Positions 16,348-24,028 are shown, numbered from the stretch's first letter. The stretch is DNA of 38,961 nt from Bordetella parapertussis (GCA_945895265.1 CAMDEF010000039.1:1-38961); one strand, 5' to 3'. A program made the numbers and translations. The notes: a model not told the origin generated them from the sequence alone.

Positions 16348-17277
16348 TTATTTTTTATACTTGCCGCTCAACTGCGGAGTGTGCGCACCTGGCAATTTAG
16401 CGTCAGCGTGCTCAAGCCGTGTTTGGCGACCCCAGGTGCGCTTTAAATCGTCGCGAATATTGAAGGCTAAGCGCCCCAACCCTTCACACTCAAGCTCGAT
16501 CTTATCGCCGTCCATGAAGGCATTCAAGCCACGGTGATTGGTGCCTGTTGCTACGATATCGCCAGGCTCGAGGGTATGAATCGAACTCACCCACTCAATA
16601 CATCGTGGGATGTTGTGCGCCATATCATCGGTGTTGAAGTCTTGCATCAATTTGCCATTGTTCCAAAGGCGAATCTGCAATTTTTGCGGATTGGGGATCT
16701 CGTCGGCCGTCACAATGTAAGGGCCGATCGGCGCAAAAGTATCGCGCGATTTCATTTGAAAAAACACGTTACCTTCTGGCCCCAAGCCACGCGCTGAGCC
16801 GTCAATAAAGTTCATATACCCAAACACGTAGTTCATCGCATCTTTCGCCGCGACATTGGTTGCTCGCTTGCCAATCACCAAAGCAATTTCAGCTTCTCCT
16901 TCAAACACACTGGCCGCAACATCGGGCAGCACCATCGTGTCGCCGTGACCAATAATCGCACCTGGCGCTTTTTGAAAGGCGTTAATGGGCGCCGGTGAAG
17001 TACGCGTACCGTCTTCCATGTAGTTAACGGCCATGCAATCAATATTGCCTGGCTTAGACAGTGGTGGACGAATACGCACCGAACTCACTGGCACACCCGT
17101 CCCGTTGCGAACCGCCGCTTCGATCTTAGGGCGATAGGCGTCAAAGCGCTCAATCAAACCATTGATCAAATCATGGGGGCCTAGATGTGGAATGTCAGCC
17201 ACGACCGCAGACACGTCAACCACCTGGTCGCCTTTGAGAATGCCTAGTTTGAAATCATTAAAAAATAGAATCTTCAT
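16348..17277 (-). CDS. Fumarylacetoacetate hydrolase (FAH) family protein
   Basis: This 309-residue protein has the FAH fold. A small N-terminal domain (residues 1-75) precedes the catalytic domain, with the metal ligands Glu128 and Glu130 in GEAEIALVIGK and Asp159 in MNFIDGSARG, then KSRDTFAPIGP and the closing DIVATGTNHRG. Relatives split C-C bonds in beta-diketo acids, hydrate 2-oxo-4-pentenoates or decarboxylate oxaloacetate. The ASN/VSA segment usual near the Asp is changed to DGSARG, so it is not a standard member. It stands alone between the terminator at 16202 and the long gap upstream, facing away from the acyl-CoA dehydrogenase operon. The reaction here is uncertain. Confidence 0.85.
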   Translation of the reverse strand: MKILFFNDFKLGILKGDQVVDVSAVVADIPHLGPHDLINGLIERFDAYRPKIEAAVRNGTGVPVSSVRIRPPLSKPGNIDCMAVNYMEDGTRTSPAPINAFQKAPGAIIGHGDTMVLPDVAASVFEGEAEIALVIGKRATNVAAKDAMNYVFGYMNFIDGSARGLGPEGNVFFQMKSRDTFAPIGPYIVTADEIPNPQKLQIRLWNNGKLMQDFNTDDMAHNIPRCIEWVSSIHTLEPGDIVATGTNHRGLNAFMDGDKIELECEGLGRLAFNIRDDLKRTWGRQTRLEHADAKLPGAHTPQLSGKYKK

Positions 17278-17375
17278 GTTGAGACGTCTCCGAGTTTAGT
17301 TTTTTAAATTTGAGATTAGCTTTTTTAAGAGTGCTCAAGATTGCCGCATTGCTGGCCAAACCTTCTACTAATGAA

Positions 17376-17519
17376 TCAGCATACTGCTTTGGCGAAATGT
17401 GTGCCAATCATGGTTCCGCCTGTAGAGCGATTGTCAATTACCACTTGTTCACCCTGCGCGCCTGTTAACGTTTGCGCCATCACTTGGGCGACCAGCCACA
17501 CACGTGTCCATATGGCGGA
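17376..17519 (-). pseudogene. Decayed fragment of a TctC/Bug receptor gene
   Basis: In the gap between the FAH gene and the acyl-CoA dehydrogenase operon, the minus strand reads a stretch ending LVAQVMAQTL, then GEQVVIDNRSTGGTMIG, then THFAKA and a stop at 17376-17378. This is the part of Bug proteins that normally reads ARxMAQxL...GQxVVVENRxGAGGxIGxxxVAKA. Nothing like the signal peptide, the PYxxGGxxD segment or the PDGYT segment that should follow can be found. Only about 40-47 codons survive, so it is a remnant and not a working gene. It is also too diverged from the seven intact receptors to be a recent duplicate, judged by eye. Confidence 0.65.
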
Positions 17520-17552
17520 TAGAAATGAGGTGCCTCGCATAGACCTTTATGC

Positions 17553-17566
17553 TAGGATTAATCCTA
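17553..17566. promoter_or_regulatory. Perfect 14-bp palindrome, possible operator
   Basis: TAGGATTAATCCTA reads the same on both strands. Its half TAGGATTAA also occurs on the minus strand in the lyase/TctB divergent region (TAGGATTAAG, around 11314-11323), and a shorter TAGGATT is the -10 of the TctBAC promoter (11443). Shared half-sites in two control regions suggest one regulator, but this may be chance. Confidence 0.4.
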
Positions 17567-17786
17567 TTCAAATAGCTTTAAAAAATACGTGGTTTGAGAC
17601 AACGCTGAAGTTGCATTGAAAAAGCGAGTCAGCCCTTGTTATCTGCGAAAAATCGATCAGATTCTCGGCGTATCGTTGCATATCGAAAATTGTGCGTTTG
17701 CAGCAAATGCAGCCATCCTTGGCCACCGCCGCCTTCATATCGCCTCTAGCCATGATGGTCTGGGGTTCGAGTGTAACGAGACTAAG

Positions 17787-17804
17787 TGTGCGTACTGACG
17801 CACA
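17787..17804 (+). promoter_or_regulatory. Inverted repeat just upstream of the acyl-CoA dehydrogenase operon
   Basis: TGTGCGT-ACTG-ACGCACA is a perfect 7-bp inverted repeat with a 4-base loop, ending 23 bases before the start codon at 17828 and just before the GGGAGAA ribosome site. It could be an operator or an RNA hairpin that affects translation. It has no T-run and is not a terminator. Confidence 0.4.
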
Positions 17805-17827
17805 TGATGTACTGGGAGAATAGTTAG

Positions 17828-19087
17828 ATGGATTTCGGTCATACCAAAGAACAGACACAGTTGCGCCGCGACGTGCTTGATTTTATTCGCACTTACATGA
17901 CCCCTGAGGTGTATGCAGAACTTGATGCAACCGAAGAGGCGCATGAAGCTGGTAAAGGCGAGCGCCTGTCTAACAAACGCGGCCCGTTAGTGGCTGCGCT
18001 TTATCAAAAGATCGACGAACGCGGCTGGCTTGGGTATAGCTACCCTAAAGAATATGGCGGCGCCGATGGCGATCGCGTTAGCCAAAATATTATCGAAGAA
18101 GAGTTTCAACGAGCGGGCTTACCAATCAGCTTGGTCGGCAGCGGCGCACCCGCCATTATGGCAGTGGGAACTGAACAGCAGAAGCAACACTATCTGCCAA
18201 AGCTGATCAAGATGGAATACTCTTTCGCGCTTGGCTTTACCGAGCCACATGCGGGGGCTGACTTGGCAGCGCTGCGCTGCCGCGCCATCCGTGACGGCGA
18301 TCACTTCGTGATCAACGGGCAGAAAATGTACACAACGTCTGCGCACCATGCCACGCACATGTATCTGATGGCACGCACGGATCCCGAAGCAAGTCGCCAT
18401 GACGGTATTTCGATTTTTCTATTCCCGATGGATACGCCAGGCCTCACTGTGCGCCCACTTTGGACGATTCAAAACAATCCGCGTGCGCCACGTGGCACCA
18501 CCTACGGCGACGCGCGCACCAACGAAGTCTTCTTTGAAAATGTTCGCATTCACGAATCATGTTTGTTAGGTCGTGAAAATCAAGGCTGGCGTGTGGGCTC
18601 GATGGGGCTCAATCTTGACCGCGTTGGCGCGGCTCGTTATCTTCGCTCGGTGCGACGCGACGAAGATATTGTGAATTGGGTTAAAGCCAATGACTTTGGT
18701 GGCTATGCGCCCAAAGACAATCCGGCCATTCGCGACAAGATTGCCGAGCTATGGATTGAGGCGCAAGTCTGTCGTTTGATGACCATGCGCAGCATGTCCA
18801 TCGTTGAGCGTGGTGGCAACTTTACCTATGAAGGCTCGGCCGAAAAAGTTTGGTCGCCAGAGCACGGCGTCAGAACCACTGAAGCGATTACGCAAATGTT
18901 AGGGTCGTACGGCACGCTGCTCAATGGCTCGCCACACGCGGTTGAAAAAGGCGTATTCGCACACAATACGATGGGGGCCTTTCAATCGGGCATCAATCAC
19001 GGCAGCGTACAAATCATGCGCGATCAAGTTGCAAAGCGTGGGCTTGAGATGCCCTCGATGCGTCGCGCTAAAGCGCCTGCCAAGTAA
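17828..19087 (+). CDS. Acyl-CoA dehydrogenase family protein, first of a pair
   Basis: This 419-residue flavoprotein has the three-part acyl-CoA dehydrogenase layout: a helical N-terminus, the FAD-binding strand segment GFTEPHAGADLA (about 136-147) with FVINGQKMYTTSA (about 160), and the C-terminal helical bundle. The usual catalytic glutamates are not where they are expected. The IVD-type position in LNLDRVG carries Asp264, and the MCAD-type position before the Gly in INHGSVQI carries His391. It lies 62 bases upstream of a second, different acyl-CoA dehydrogenase. Such adjacent pairs often form alpha2beta2 enzymes, as known for steroid side-chain dehydrogenases of actinobacteria. It would act in the cytoplasm and pass electrons to ETF. 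Start: ATG with GGGAGAA nine bases upstream. Confidence 0.88.
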   Translation: MDFGHTKEQTQLRRDVLDFIRTYMTPEVYAELDATEEAHEAGKGERLSNKRGPLVAALYQKIDERGWLGYSYPKEYGGADGDRVSQNIIEEEFQRAGLPISLVGSGAPAIMAVGTEQQKQHYLPKLIKMEYSFALGFTEPHAGADLAALRCRAIRDGDHFVINGQKMYTTSAHHATHMYLMARTDPEASRHDGISIFLFPMDTPGLTVRPLWTIQNNPRAPRGTTYGDARTNEVFFENVRIHESCLLGRENQGWRVGSMGLNLDRVGAARYLRSVRRDEDIVNWVKANDFGGYAPKDNPAIRDKIAELWIEAQVCRLMTMRSMSIVERGGNFTYEGSAEKVWSPEHGVRTTEAITQMLGSYGTLLNGSPHAVEKGVFAHNTMGAFQSGINHGSVQIMRDQVAKRGLEMPSMRRAKAPAK

Positions 19088-19149
19088 CCTTAGGCCGCGG
19101 CACAAAAGCAGTCAACGCGGCGGTCATTGAAGAATATATAGGAAATAAG

Positions 19150-20325
19150 ATGGACGTGCTTTTAAACGATGAAGAACAGTTAGTGGCGTCAAGCGCACGC
19201 GAGTTTCTTGAAGGAGAATGCTCGACCGCCTTGGTGCGTCAAATGGAAGAGGACCCAATCGGACATCCACCTGAGCTTTGGGCAAAATGCACAGAGATGG
19301 GTTGGACTGGCATGTGCTTGAGCGAAGAGTATGGTGGCCAGGCGCTTCCGCTCACCTATCTTGGCTTAGTCATGCAAGAAGTCGGGCGCGCGATGGCGCC
19401 GATCCCGTTGCATAGCACTGCAGTGACTTCGCTCGCAATCCAGAAAGCAGGCACCAAGGCGCAACGCCAAAGCGTCTTGCCTGGTGTCTGTGAGGGCAAA
19501 ACGATTCTGACTTGGGCTTTCTCTGAGCAAGATCCGCGGTTTTTGCCTGAAACGGTCAAAACGACTGCCGTGGCGGATGGCGATCACTTTGTGATTACCG
19601 GCAAAAAACTATTTGTTGATAATTTTGCCGCATCAAATCAAATTTTAGTGACCTGCCGCACCGCACCGACCTCTGTAAGCAATGCGGGGCTCTCCTTGTT
19701 TTTGATTGACTCAAATGCCGCGGGGATCTCTCATGCCCGCCTGCGCACCTTGGCAAAGGATCAACAGTGCGAGGTCATCTTTGAGCAAGTGCGCGTACCA
19801 AAAGAAAATATGTTGGGCGGCCTGAATCAAGGCTGGCCCATCATGCAAGAACTGCTTGATCTTGCCACCGTCTTGTTATGCACCCAAATTCTGGGTGCCA
19901 CACGTATGGATGCAGAGATGGCGATTGATCACTCTAAGTTTCGTGAAGCCTTTGGCCAGCCCATCGGTGCCTTTCAGTCGATTCAACATACCTGCGCCGA
20001 CATGATTATCTCGATCGATGGTGGCGAGCTGCTGGCTTACGAAGCACTCTGGAAAATGGACAATGGCATGCCTGCGCAGGTTGAGGTCTCGCAAGCCAAA
20101 GCCTTTTGTAATGACAAGTGCCCTGCAGTCTGTCGCAATTCGCAATCGATTCATGGCGGTATTGGTTTCATGATGGAGTTTGATTTGCATCTTTGGCTGC
20201 GTCGCGTGACCGCGTGGTCGATGCGCTTGGGCACGAGTTACGAGCATCGTGAGCGCATTGCTCAGGCGTTATTGGATATGCCTGGGCATGTCGTTTTAGG
20301 GCAACCAGTTCCGGTGGAAACCTGA
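19150..20325 (+). CDS. Acyl-CoA dehydrogenase family protein, second of a pair
   Basis: This 391-residue protein has acyl-CoA dehydrogenase layout but is more diverged than its neighbour. The FAD segment reads TWAFSEQDPRFLP in place of the usual TEPxAGSD, and VITGKKLFVDNF follows. The C-terminal bundle has FGQPIGAFQSIQH, the IHGGIGFMMEFDLHLWLRR segment typical of FadE-like enzymes, and GTSYEHRERIA. The two usual catalytic positions appear to carry Ala239 (DLATV) and Leu360 (before GTS). Together with the gene at 17828 it probably forms one mixed complex in which substrate binding and catalysis are divided. It is followed, after a 155-base gap, by a small YHS gene, which may have its own promoter (AT-rich TTAATATTAT at 20456-20465). 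Confidence 0.85.
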   Translation: MDVLLNDEEQLVASSAREFLEGECSTALVRQMEEDPIGHPPELWAKCTEMGWTGMCLSEEYGGQALPLTYLGLVMQEVGRAMAPIPLHSTAVTSLAIQKAGTKAQRQSVLPGVCEGKTILTWAFSEQDPRFLPETVKTTAVADGDHFVITGKKLFVDNFAASNQILVTCRTAPTSVSNAGLSLFLIDSNAAGISHARLRTLAKDQQCEVIFEQVRVPKENMLGGLNQGWPIMQELLDLATVLLCTQILGATRMDAEMAIDHSKFREAFGQPIGAFQSIQHTCADMIISIDGGELLAYEALWKMDNGMPAQVEVSQAKAFCNDKCPAVCRNSQSIHGGIGFMMEFDLHLWLRRVTAWSMRLGTSYEHRERIAQALLDMPGHVVLGQPVPVET

Positions 20326-20480
20326 AGGCTCAAGTGATAGTGTCGCGCGACCGAATCGCTTGCCACTTGAAATTGCAATAAGGCTTAAACCTCGGATTCA
20401 CCAGTTGAGTGTTGCATCGATTCATCGGCTACTTTCTGCATCGATTTTTTAAAATTAATATTATTTTCGAGATAAAAGTG

Positions 20481-20684
20481 ATGAAATGTCTAGTTTGCGG
20501 TAAAGCGATTGACCTCGAAGGGGCCGAGTCCAAAACAGGTGAAACCGCGCACGGCGCCAAAGAAATTGATCCCTCAAAAGGGACTCGTCAATTTCATGAT
20601 GGCAACTGGTATTACTTTGACACGCTGAACTGTCGCAGTAAATTCACGATCAGCCCACAACGTTACTTAACACCAAAGGCCTAA
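20481..20684 (+). CDS. Small YHS-domain protein
   Basis: This is a 67-residue protein. MKCLVCGKAI at the start provides Cys3 and Cys6, and NWYYFDTLNCRSKF (about 42-55, Cys51) followed by PQRYL matches the end of a YHS domain, in which xYYFCSxxCxxxFxxxPxxY is usual. YHS domains are small metal-binding units found in copper-related proteins, phenol hydroxylase components and standalone proteins. I do not know its role here. An ATG at 20409 is also in frame but adds a hydrophobic, basic stretch without a ribosome site; the ATG at 20481 fits the Cys-x-x-Cys start and has GAG about ten bases upstream. Only three bases separate its stop from the next Bug gene, so the two are translated together. 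Confidence 0.72.
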   Translation: MKCLVCGKAIDLEGAESKTGETAHGAKEIDPSKGTRQFHDGNWYYFDTLNCRSKFTISPQRYLTPKA

Positions 20685-20687
20685 CAT

Positions 20688-21668
20688 ATGATTTCCTGCG
20701 CGCGTCTGCTTAACATTCTGATCGTTTGCGCAGCGTCACTAAGCGCAGTGGTCTCGACAAGCTGGGCACAAAGCTTTCCGAGTCGCCCCGTCAAGCTAGT
20801 GGTGCCTTACGTGCCAGGCGGTGGGGCTGATACGGTGGCACGTGTGATGGCACAAGGCCTGACTGAAGAGTTTGGTCAAACCGTATTAGTTGAAAACAAA
20901 GGCGGCGCCAATTCGATTATCGGCACCGAGTTTGTTGCCAATTCGCCTCCCGATGGCTACACGCTTCTGATCTGCACCACCGCGCACGCGATCAACCCCA
21001 GTCTTTACAAACTGAACTTCGACACCCTGAAGGCCTTCACTCACGTGACGATGCATTTAGGCGCCAGTTTATTACTCGTGGTTCATCCTTCTGTTCCTGC
21101 GAATAGCGTAAGCGAGCTCATCGCACTGGCCAAAGCGCAACCCGGCAAACTCACGTTTGCCTCGTATGGCACAGGCAGTCCTGGTCACTTGTCCGGTGAG
21201 CTTTTCATGAAGCTGACAGGCACCGAGATGCTACACATTCCCTACAAAGGCAGTTCACCGTCGATTGCCGATGTCGTGGCGGGTCGTGCCACCATGTCGT
21301 TTGCAGTGCTTGAGCCCGTCTTGCCCTTTGTAAAATCAGGTCACGTCAGAGCACTGGCTGTGGTGATGGCCGAACGCGCAATTCAGCTTCCTCAGATGCC
21401 TACGATTGGCGAAACGGTCAATGGCTTTGCCATCAGTGGCTTCAATGGCGTATGTGCACCATCCGCCACACCCAAGCCTGTTATTGAGCGTCTAAACGCT
21501 GCCATCATTAAAGTCATGACCAACCCTGCCGTGCGCGATCGGTTGATCAAAAGTGGGTCCGATATTCTCGTACGTCCACTGCCCACCCCTGAGTTCGAAG
21601 TCTTTGTTCGGGGCGAAGTCGTGCGCTGGCAAAAAATTATCCAAGACGCCGGTGTTAAAGTGAACTAG
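20688..21668 (+). CDS. TctC/Bug-family periplasmic solute receptor
   Basis: This 326-residue protein has a signal peptide ending SWAQS (about residue 26) and the Bug landmarks VKLVVPYVPGGGADTVA, VLVENKGGANSIIG, SPPDGYTLLI, HIPYKGSS and MPTIGETV. Its start lies three bases after the YHS gene. It sits inside the acyl-CoA dehydrogenase / MaoC / CoA-transferase cluster, so its ligand is probably the acid that cluster degrades. A full TctBA set follows at 26396, with another receptor (25395), so two receptors may serve one permease. The last codons are the first part of a 39-bp tandem repeat. Confidence 0.93.
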   Translation: MISCARLLNILIVCAASLSAVVSTSWAQSFPSRPVKLVVPYVPGGGADTVARVMAQGLTEEFGQTVLVENKGGANSIIGTEFVANSPPDGYTLLICTTAHAINPSLYKLNFDTLKAFTHVTMHLGASLLLVVHPSVPANSVSELIALAKAQPGKLTFASYGTGSPGHLSGELFMKLTGTEMLHIPYKGSSPSIADVVAGRATMSFAVLEPVLPFVKSGHVRALAVVMAERAIQLPQMPTIGETVNGFAISGFNGVCAPSATPKPVIERLNAAIIKVMTNPAVRDRLIKSGSDILVRPLPTPEFEVFVRGEVVRWQKIIQDAGVKVN

Positions 21669-21774
21669 TCAACAGTGAGCATCGGTCATACTTTTTAAGT
21701 GAACGAGCTAGCAGTCAGCAGCAGTCATTCTTTTTAAGTCAACGCGTCAGCAGTCAGCAGCAGTCATTCTTTTT
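21658..21774 (+). repeat. Tandem repeat, 3 x 39 bp, starting inside the 3' end of a Bug gene
   Basis: Three consecutive units of exactly 39 bases occupy 21658-21696, 21697-21735 and 21736-21774. Each begins AAGT(G/C)AAC and ends TCAT(A/T)CTTTTT. Units 2 and 3 match at 35 of 39 positions, and units 1 and 2 at 31 of 39. Unit 1 contains the last codons and the TAG stop of the upstream receptor gene; in unit 2 the stop is changed to GAG. The array fills almost the whole gap to the MaoC-N gene at 21795. Each unit ends in five T residues, but I see no strong stem for a terminator. Confidence 0.85.
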
Positions 21775-21794
21775 ACCATCTTGGGAGATTAAAA

Positions 21795-22325
21795 ATGTCC
21801 GCCCTTTCCGACTCACTACAAAAATATATCGGAATGAAATCCACGACTGAAATGGCGTGTGATTCCGTTGAGCGTGGTGGCGTGCGCCGCTACGCACAAG
21901 CCATCATGTACGAAGATCCGATCTTTGATAAGCCTTGCGCCAACAATGCGCGCTACGGCGGGCCTGTTGCACCGCCGCTCTACCCGACGCACCTAGCGCG
22001 CCGTGCGTTCGGCGTGCCAGATCCCATTCAAGCCAATGCGCGCAACAGCGACTTTGATGGCATCGTGGCGGCGACCAGTTCAGGCGGCTTGCCCGCGCTT
22101 GAACCGCTAAACGGCTATGCGCTACTCAATGGTGGCTCAGAGATTGAGTTTTTTCGCTACGCACGTCATGGCGAAACCGTCAGCCAAACCTCAAGCTACG
22201 CCGATATCAGCGAGAAAGAAACCAGCAAAGGTCCCATCGTGTTGGTTGTCACTGAGACAGAATTTCGAAATGGTGACGGTGAGCTGTTGATTCGCACCCG
22301 TCGCACACAAATCCGGAGAAAATAA
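21795..22325 (+). CDS. MaoC-type dehydratase, N-terminal-domain subunit (FAS1-like hotdog)
   Basis: This 176-residue protein is one hotdog domain of the kind that forms the N-terminal, non-catalytic half of two-domain MaoC hydratases (HTD2, mesaconyl-C4-CoA and itaconyl-CoA hydratases). VERGGVRRYAQAIMYEDPIF, then GPVAPPLYPTHLARRAFG, and LNGGSEIEFFRYARHGETV are the usual segments. The catalytic Asp-His motif is absent, as expected for this half. The other half is the next gene, which starts one base after this stop, with its ribosome site CGGAGA inside this gene. The two should form a heterodimer that hydrates an enoyl-CoA. Start: ATG with GGGAG about seven bases upstream. Confidence 0.85.
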   Translation: MSALSDSLQKYIGMKSTTEMACDSVERGGVRRYAQAIMYEDPIFDKPCANNARYGGPVAPPLYPTHLARRAFGVPDPIQANARNSDFDGIVAATSSGGLPALEPLNGYALLNGGSEIEFFRYARHGETVSQTSSYADISEKETSKGPIVLVVTETEFRNGDGELLIRTRRTQIRRK

Positions 22326-22326
22326 T

Positions 22327-22809
22327 ATGGCACTCGGAACGACTCCTAATTTTGAAGATGTCGCGATTGGCGCCGATATCCCTGGGCTTGAAAAGGGCCC
22401 CCTCACGACTGCGCACTTAATGCGCTGGTCTGCCGCCATGGAAAACTGGCACAAGATTCATTACGACAAGCCCTTTGCAATGGAGCACGACAAATTGCCG
22501 GGCCTGCTCATCAACGGCTCACTCAAGCAACAATTCGTGATGCAGATGCTTGCGGATTGGGCGGGACCAAATGGCTGGGCTTGGAAAGCCAGCTTTCAGT
22601 TTCGCGCGATGAATATTGTTGAAGAAACTGTGCGAGTCTGGGGCCGTGTCACAGGCAAACGTGAAGGCCCAGGATACGGCTTAATTGATATCGAGCTTGG
22701 CATCCTGAACGACGCAGGCAAAGAGTCTACGCCTGGTACGGCAACGGTTGCGCTGCCCTATAAAAATGGCAACCCTGTTCCTTATCCTTTTGTTCCACCC
22801 GCAGCCTAA
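22327..22809 (+). CDS. MaoC-type dehydratase, C-terminal catalytic-half subunit
   Basis: This 160-residue hotdog protein is the partner of the preceding gene. The hydratase-2 segment reads SAAMENWHKIHYDKPFAM; aligned with the standard GDxNPIHxD, His45 matches the catalytic His but the catalytic Asp position carries Asn40. The following LPGLLINGSLKQQ is the conserved substrate-channel segment. Mesaconyl- and itaconyl-CoA-type hydratases, as I recall them, read FNxHRIHYD here, so this variant points to that branch and not to PhaJ-type enzymes. It should act in the cytoplasm on an enoyl-CoA made by the acyl-CoA dehydrogenase pair. The CoA-transferase gene starts 11 bases downstream. Confidence 0.85.
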   Translation: MALGTTPNFEDVAIGADIPGLEKGPLTTAHLMRWSAAMENWHKIHYDKPFAMEHDKLPGLLINGSLKQQFVMQMLADWAGPNGWAWKASFQFRAMNIVEETVRVWGRVTGKREGPGYGLIDIELGILNDAGKESTPGTATVALPYKNGNPVPYPFVPPAA

Positions 22810-22820
22810 GTCGAGTTCGT

Positions 22821-24026
22821 ATGCAACATGCGTTACAAGGCGTACGCGTTCTGGATCTGAGTCACGGTATCGCCGGGCCCTTTGCGGCCCGGCTACTCGG
22901 CGACTATGGTGCAGACGTGATCAAAATCGAACAGCCTGGCAAGGGTGACTTTGCGCGCTATCTTGCTCCATTGAAAACCGACACCGCAGCGAGCGAGCAG
23001 AGTCTGTTGTTTCAATATTTGAATTGGAACAAGCGCAGCGTAGCGCTCGACTTGCGCTTGGCCTCGAGCCGACCCGTACTGCGCAAACTCATAGAGAACA
23101 GCGATATTGTGATCGAGAGCTTTAAGCCCGGTAGGCTTGAGAGTTGGGGCTATAGCGTTGATCAGTTGCTTGAGTGGAATCCGACTCTGGTCGTGACCTC
23201 GATCACGAATTTTGGTCAAACGGGCCCGTATGCACAATACCGCGCCAGCGATCTCACCCTGCAAGCAATGAGCGGAATCATGGCAATTAGCGGTCAAGTC
23301 GATCGCGAACCGCTTAAACATGGCCTGTCGCAATCGTTTTACTGTGCGGGCTTAACCGCCGCCTACGCGTCAACCATGGCGTATGCTGCTGCGCAAGCCG
23401 ATCAGTTTGGTGAGCACGTTGACGTATCGATTCATGAGTGCCTTGCCTCTGAATTGGTGTTAAATCAGTCGTACTATGGCTTTTTAGGCGCCGTACAAAG
23501 CCGTCGCGCGATTGTGCAAGACCCCTTCGCGGGCGAACCGATTGCGGCACGCAAAGGTTTTCTGGCTTTTCAAACCGGTGGCGGCGCCCCCTTCGAAACC
23601 TTGGCTGATTTGTTCGGTCGTCCTGAGTTTCGCGAAGCTAAATTCGCGAGCCCACCACAGCGTGAAAAGCGCGTACCCGAGGTGCGCGCCTTACTTGAAG
23701 AGTGCGTGCAAGATCGTGACGCCAAAGAGGTATTTCTAGCGGGTGCAACAAAAAGACTGTTAATCGGTATGGTGCAAAGCGCAGATGATCTGCTGAACTG
23801 CGAGCACCTCAATGAACGTAAAGCTTTCGCTGAAGTTGCACATCCAGCGACGAACACGCACTTACAGTTTCCGGCAGAACTGACTAAGCTATCTGTCACC
23901 CCAACCAAAGTGCGCCGTCGCTCGCCCCTGCTAGATGAGCATCGTCACGAAATTCTTGTCACGCAGCTTGGGTTGAGCAGCGCTGAACTCGCAAGTCTGA
24001 GTAACGCCTCAGGAGCAGGACACTGA
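22821..24026 (+). CDS. CaiB/BaiF class III CoA-transferase homologue lacking the catalytic Asp
   Basis: This 401-residue protein has the CaiB/BaiF fold: VRVLDLSHGIAGPFAARLLG at the N-terminus, GADVIKIEQPGKGD, NWNKRSVALDL, VIESFKPG and SITNFGQTGPY. In class III enzymes the catalytic Asp (D169 of formyl-CoA transferase) lies four residues before a Gly and 24 before the second Gly of TGxGQ. The same spacing here lands on Phe173 in SQSFYCAG, and the TGxGQ segment itself is degraded (DQFGEH). It therefore cannot form the usual aspartyl-CoA anhydride alone. The next gene, two bases downstream, keeps the Asp, so this protein is probably the non-catalytic subunit of a heteromer. Start: ATG with only a weak GAG. 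Confidence 0.9.
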   Translation: MQHALQGVRVLDLSHGIAGPFAARLLGDYGADVIKIEQPGKGDFARYLAPLKTDTAASEQSLLFQYLNWNKRSVALDLRLASSRPVLRKLIENSDIVIESFKPGRLESWGYSVDQLLEWNPTLVVTSITNFGQTGPYAQYRASDLTLQAMSGIMAISGQVDREPLKHGLSQSFYCAGLTAAYASTMAYAAAQADQFGEHVDVSIHECLASELVLNQSYYGFLGAVQSRRAIVQDPFAGEPIAARKGFLAFQTGGGAPFETLADLFGRPEFREAKFASPPQREKRVPEVRALLEECVQDRDAKEVFLAGATKRLLIGMVQSADDLLNCEHLNERKAFAEVAHPATNTHLQFPAELTKLSVTPTKVRRRSPLLDEHRHEILVTQLGLSSAELASLSNASGAGH

Positions 24027-24028
24027 TC

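Larger units (their letters stand above)
17278..17827. other. 550-base gap between divergent units
   Basis: This stretch separates the minus-strand FAH gene from the plus-strand acyl-CoA dehydrogenase operon. It contains the Bug remnant (17376-17519), a perfect palindrome (17553-17566) and a hairpin just before the operon start (17787-17804). Short open frames on both strands (for example 17616-17798 plus and 17568-17858 minus) show no recognisable protein, weak starts and no coding-like composition, so I leave them out. Both promoters must lie here, but I see no convincing -35/-10 pair. Confidence 0.6.

Noticed and set aside
17341..17619. Open frame of 92 codons on the plus strand in the gap before the acyl-CoA dehydrogenases
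   Set aside because: It lies opposite the Bug remnant on the minus strand, has no ribosome site and resembles no protein family; the similarity signal is on the other strand.
17568..17858. Open frame of 96 codons on the minus strand overlapping the start of the acyl-CoA dehydrogenase gene
   Set aside because: It overlaps a well supported start and its translation resembles nothing I know; the region is better explained as a control region.
21658..21774. CRISPR array
   Set aside because: Units follow each other directly with no unique spacers, and the first lies in a coding end; it is a simple tandem repeat.
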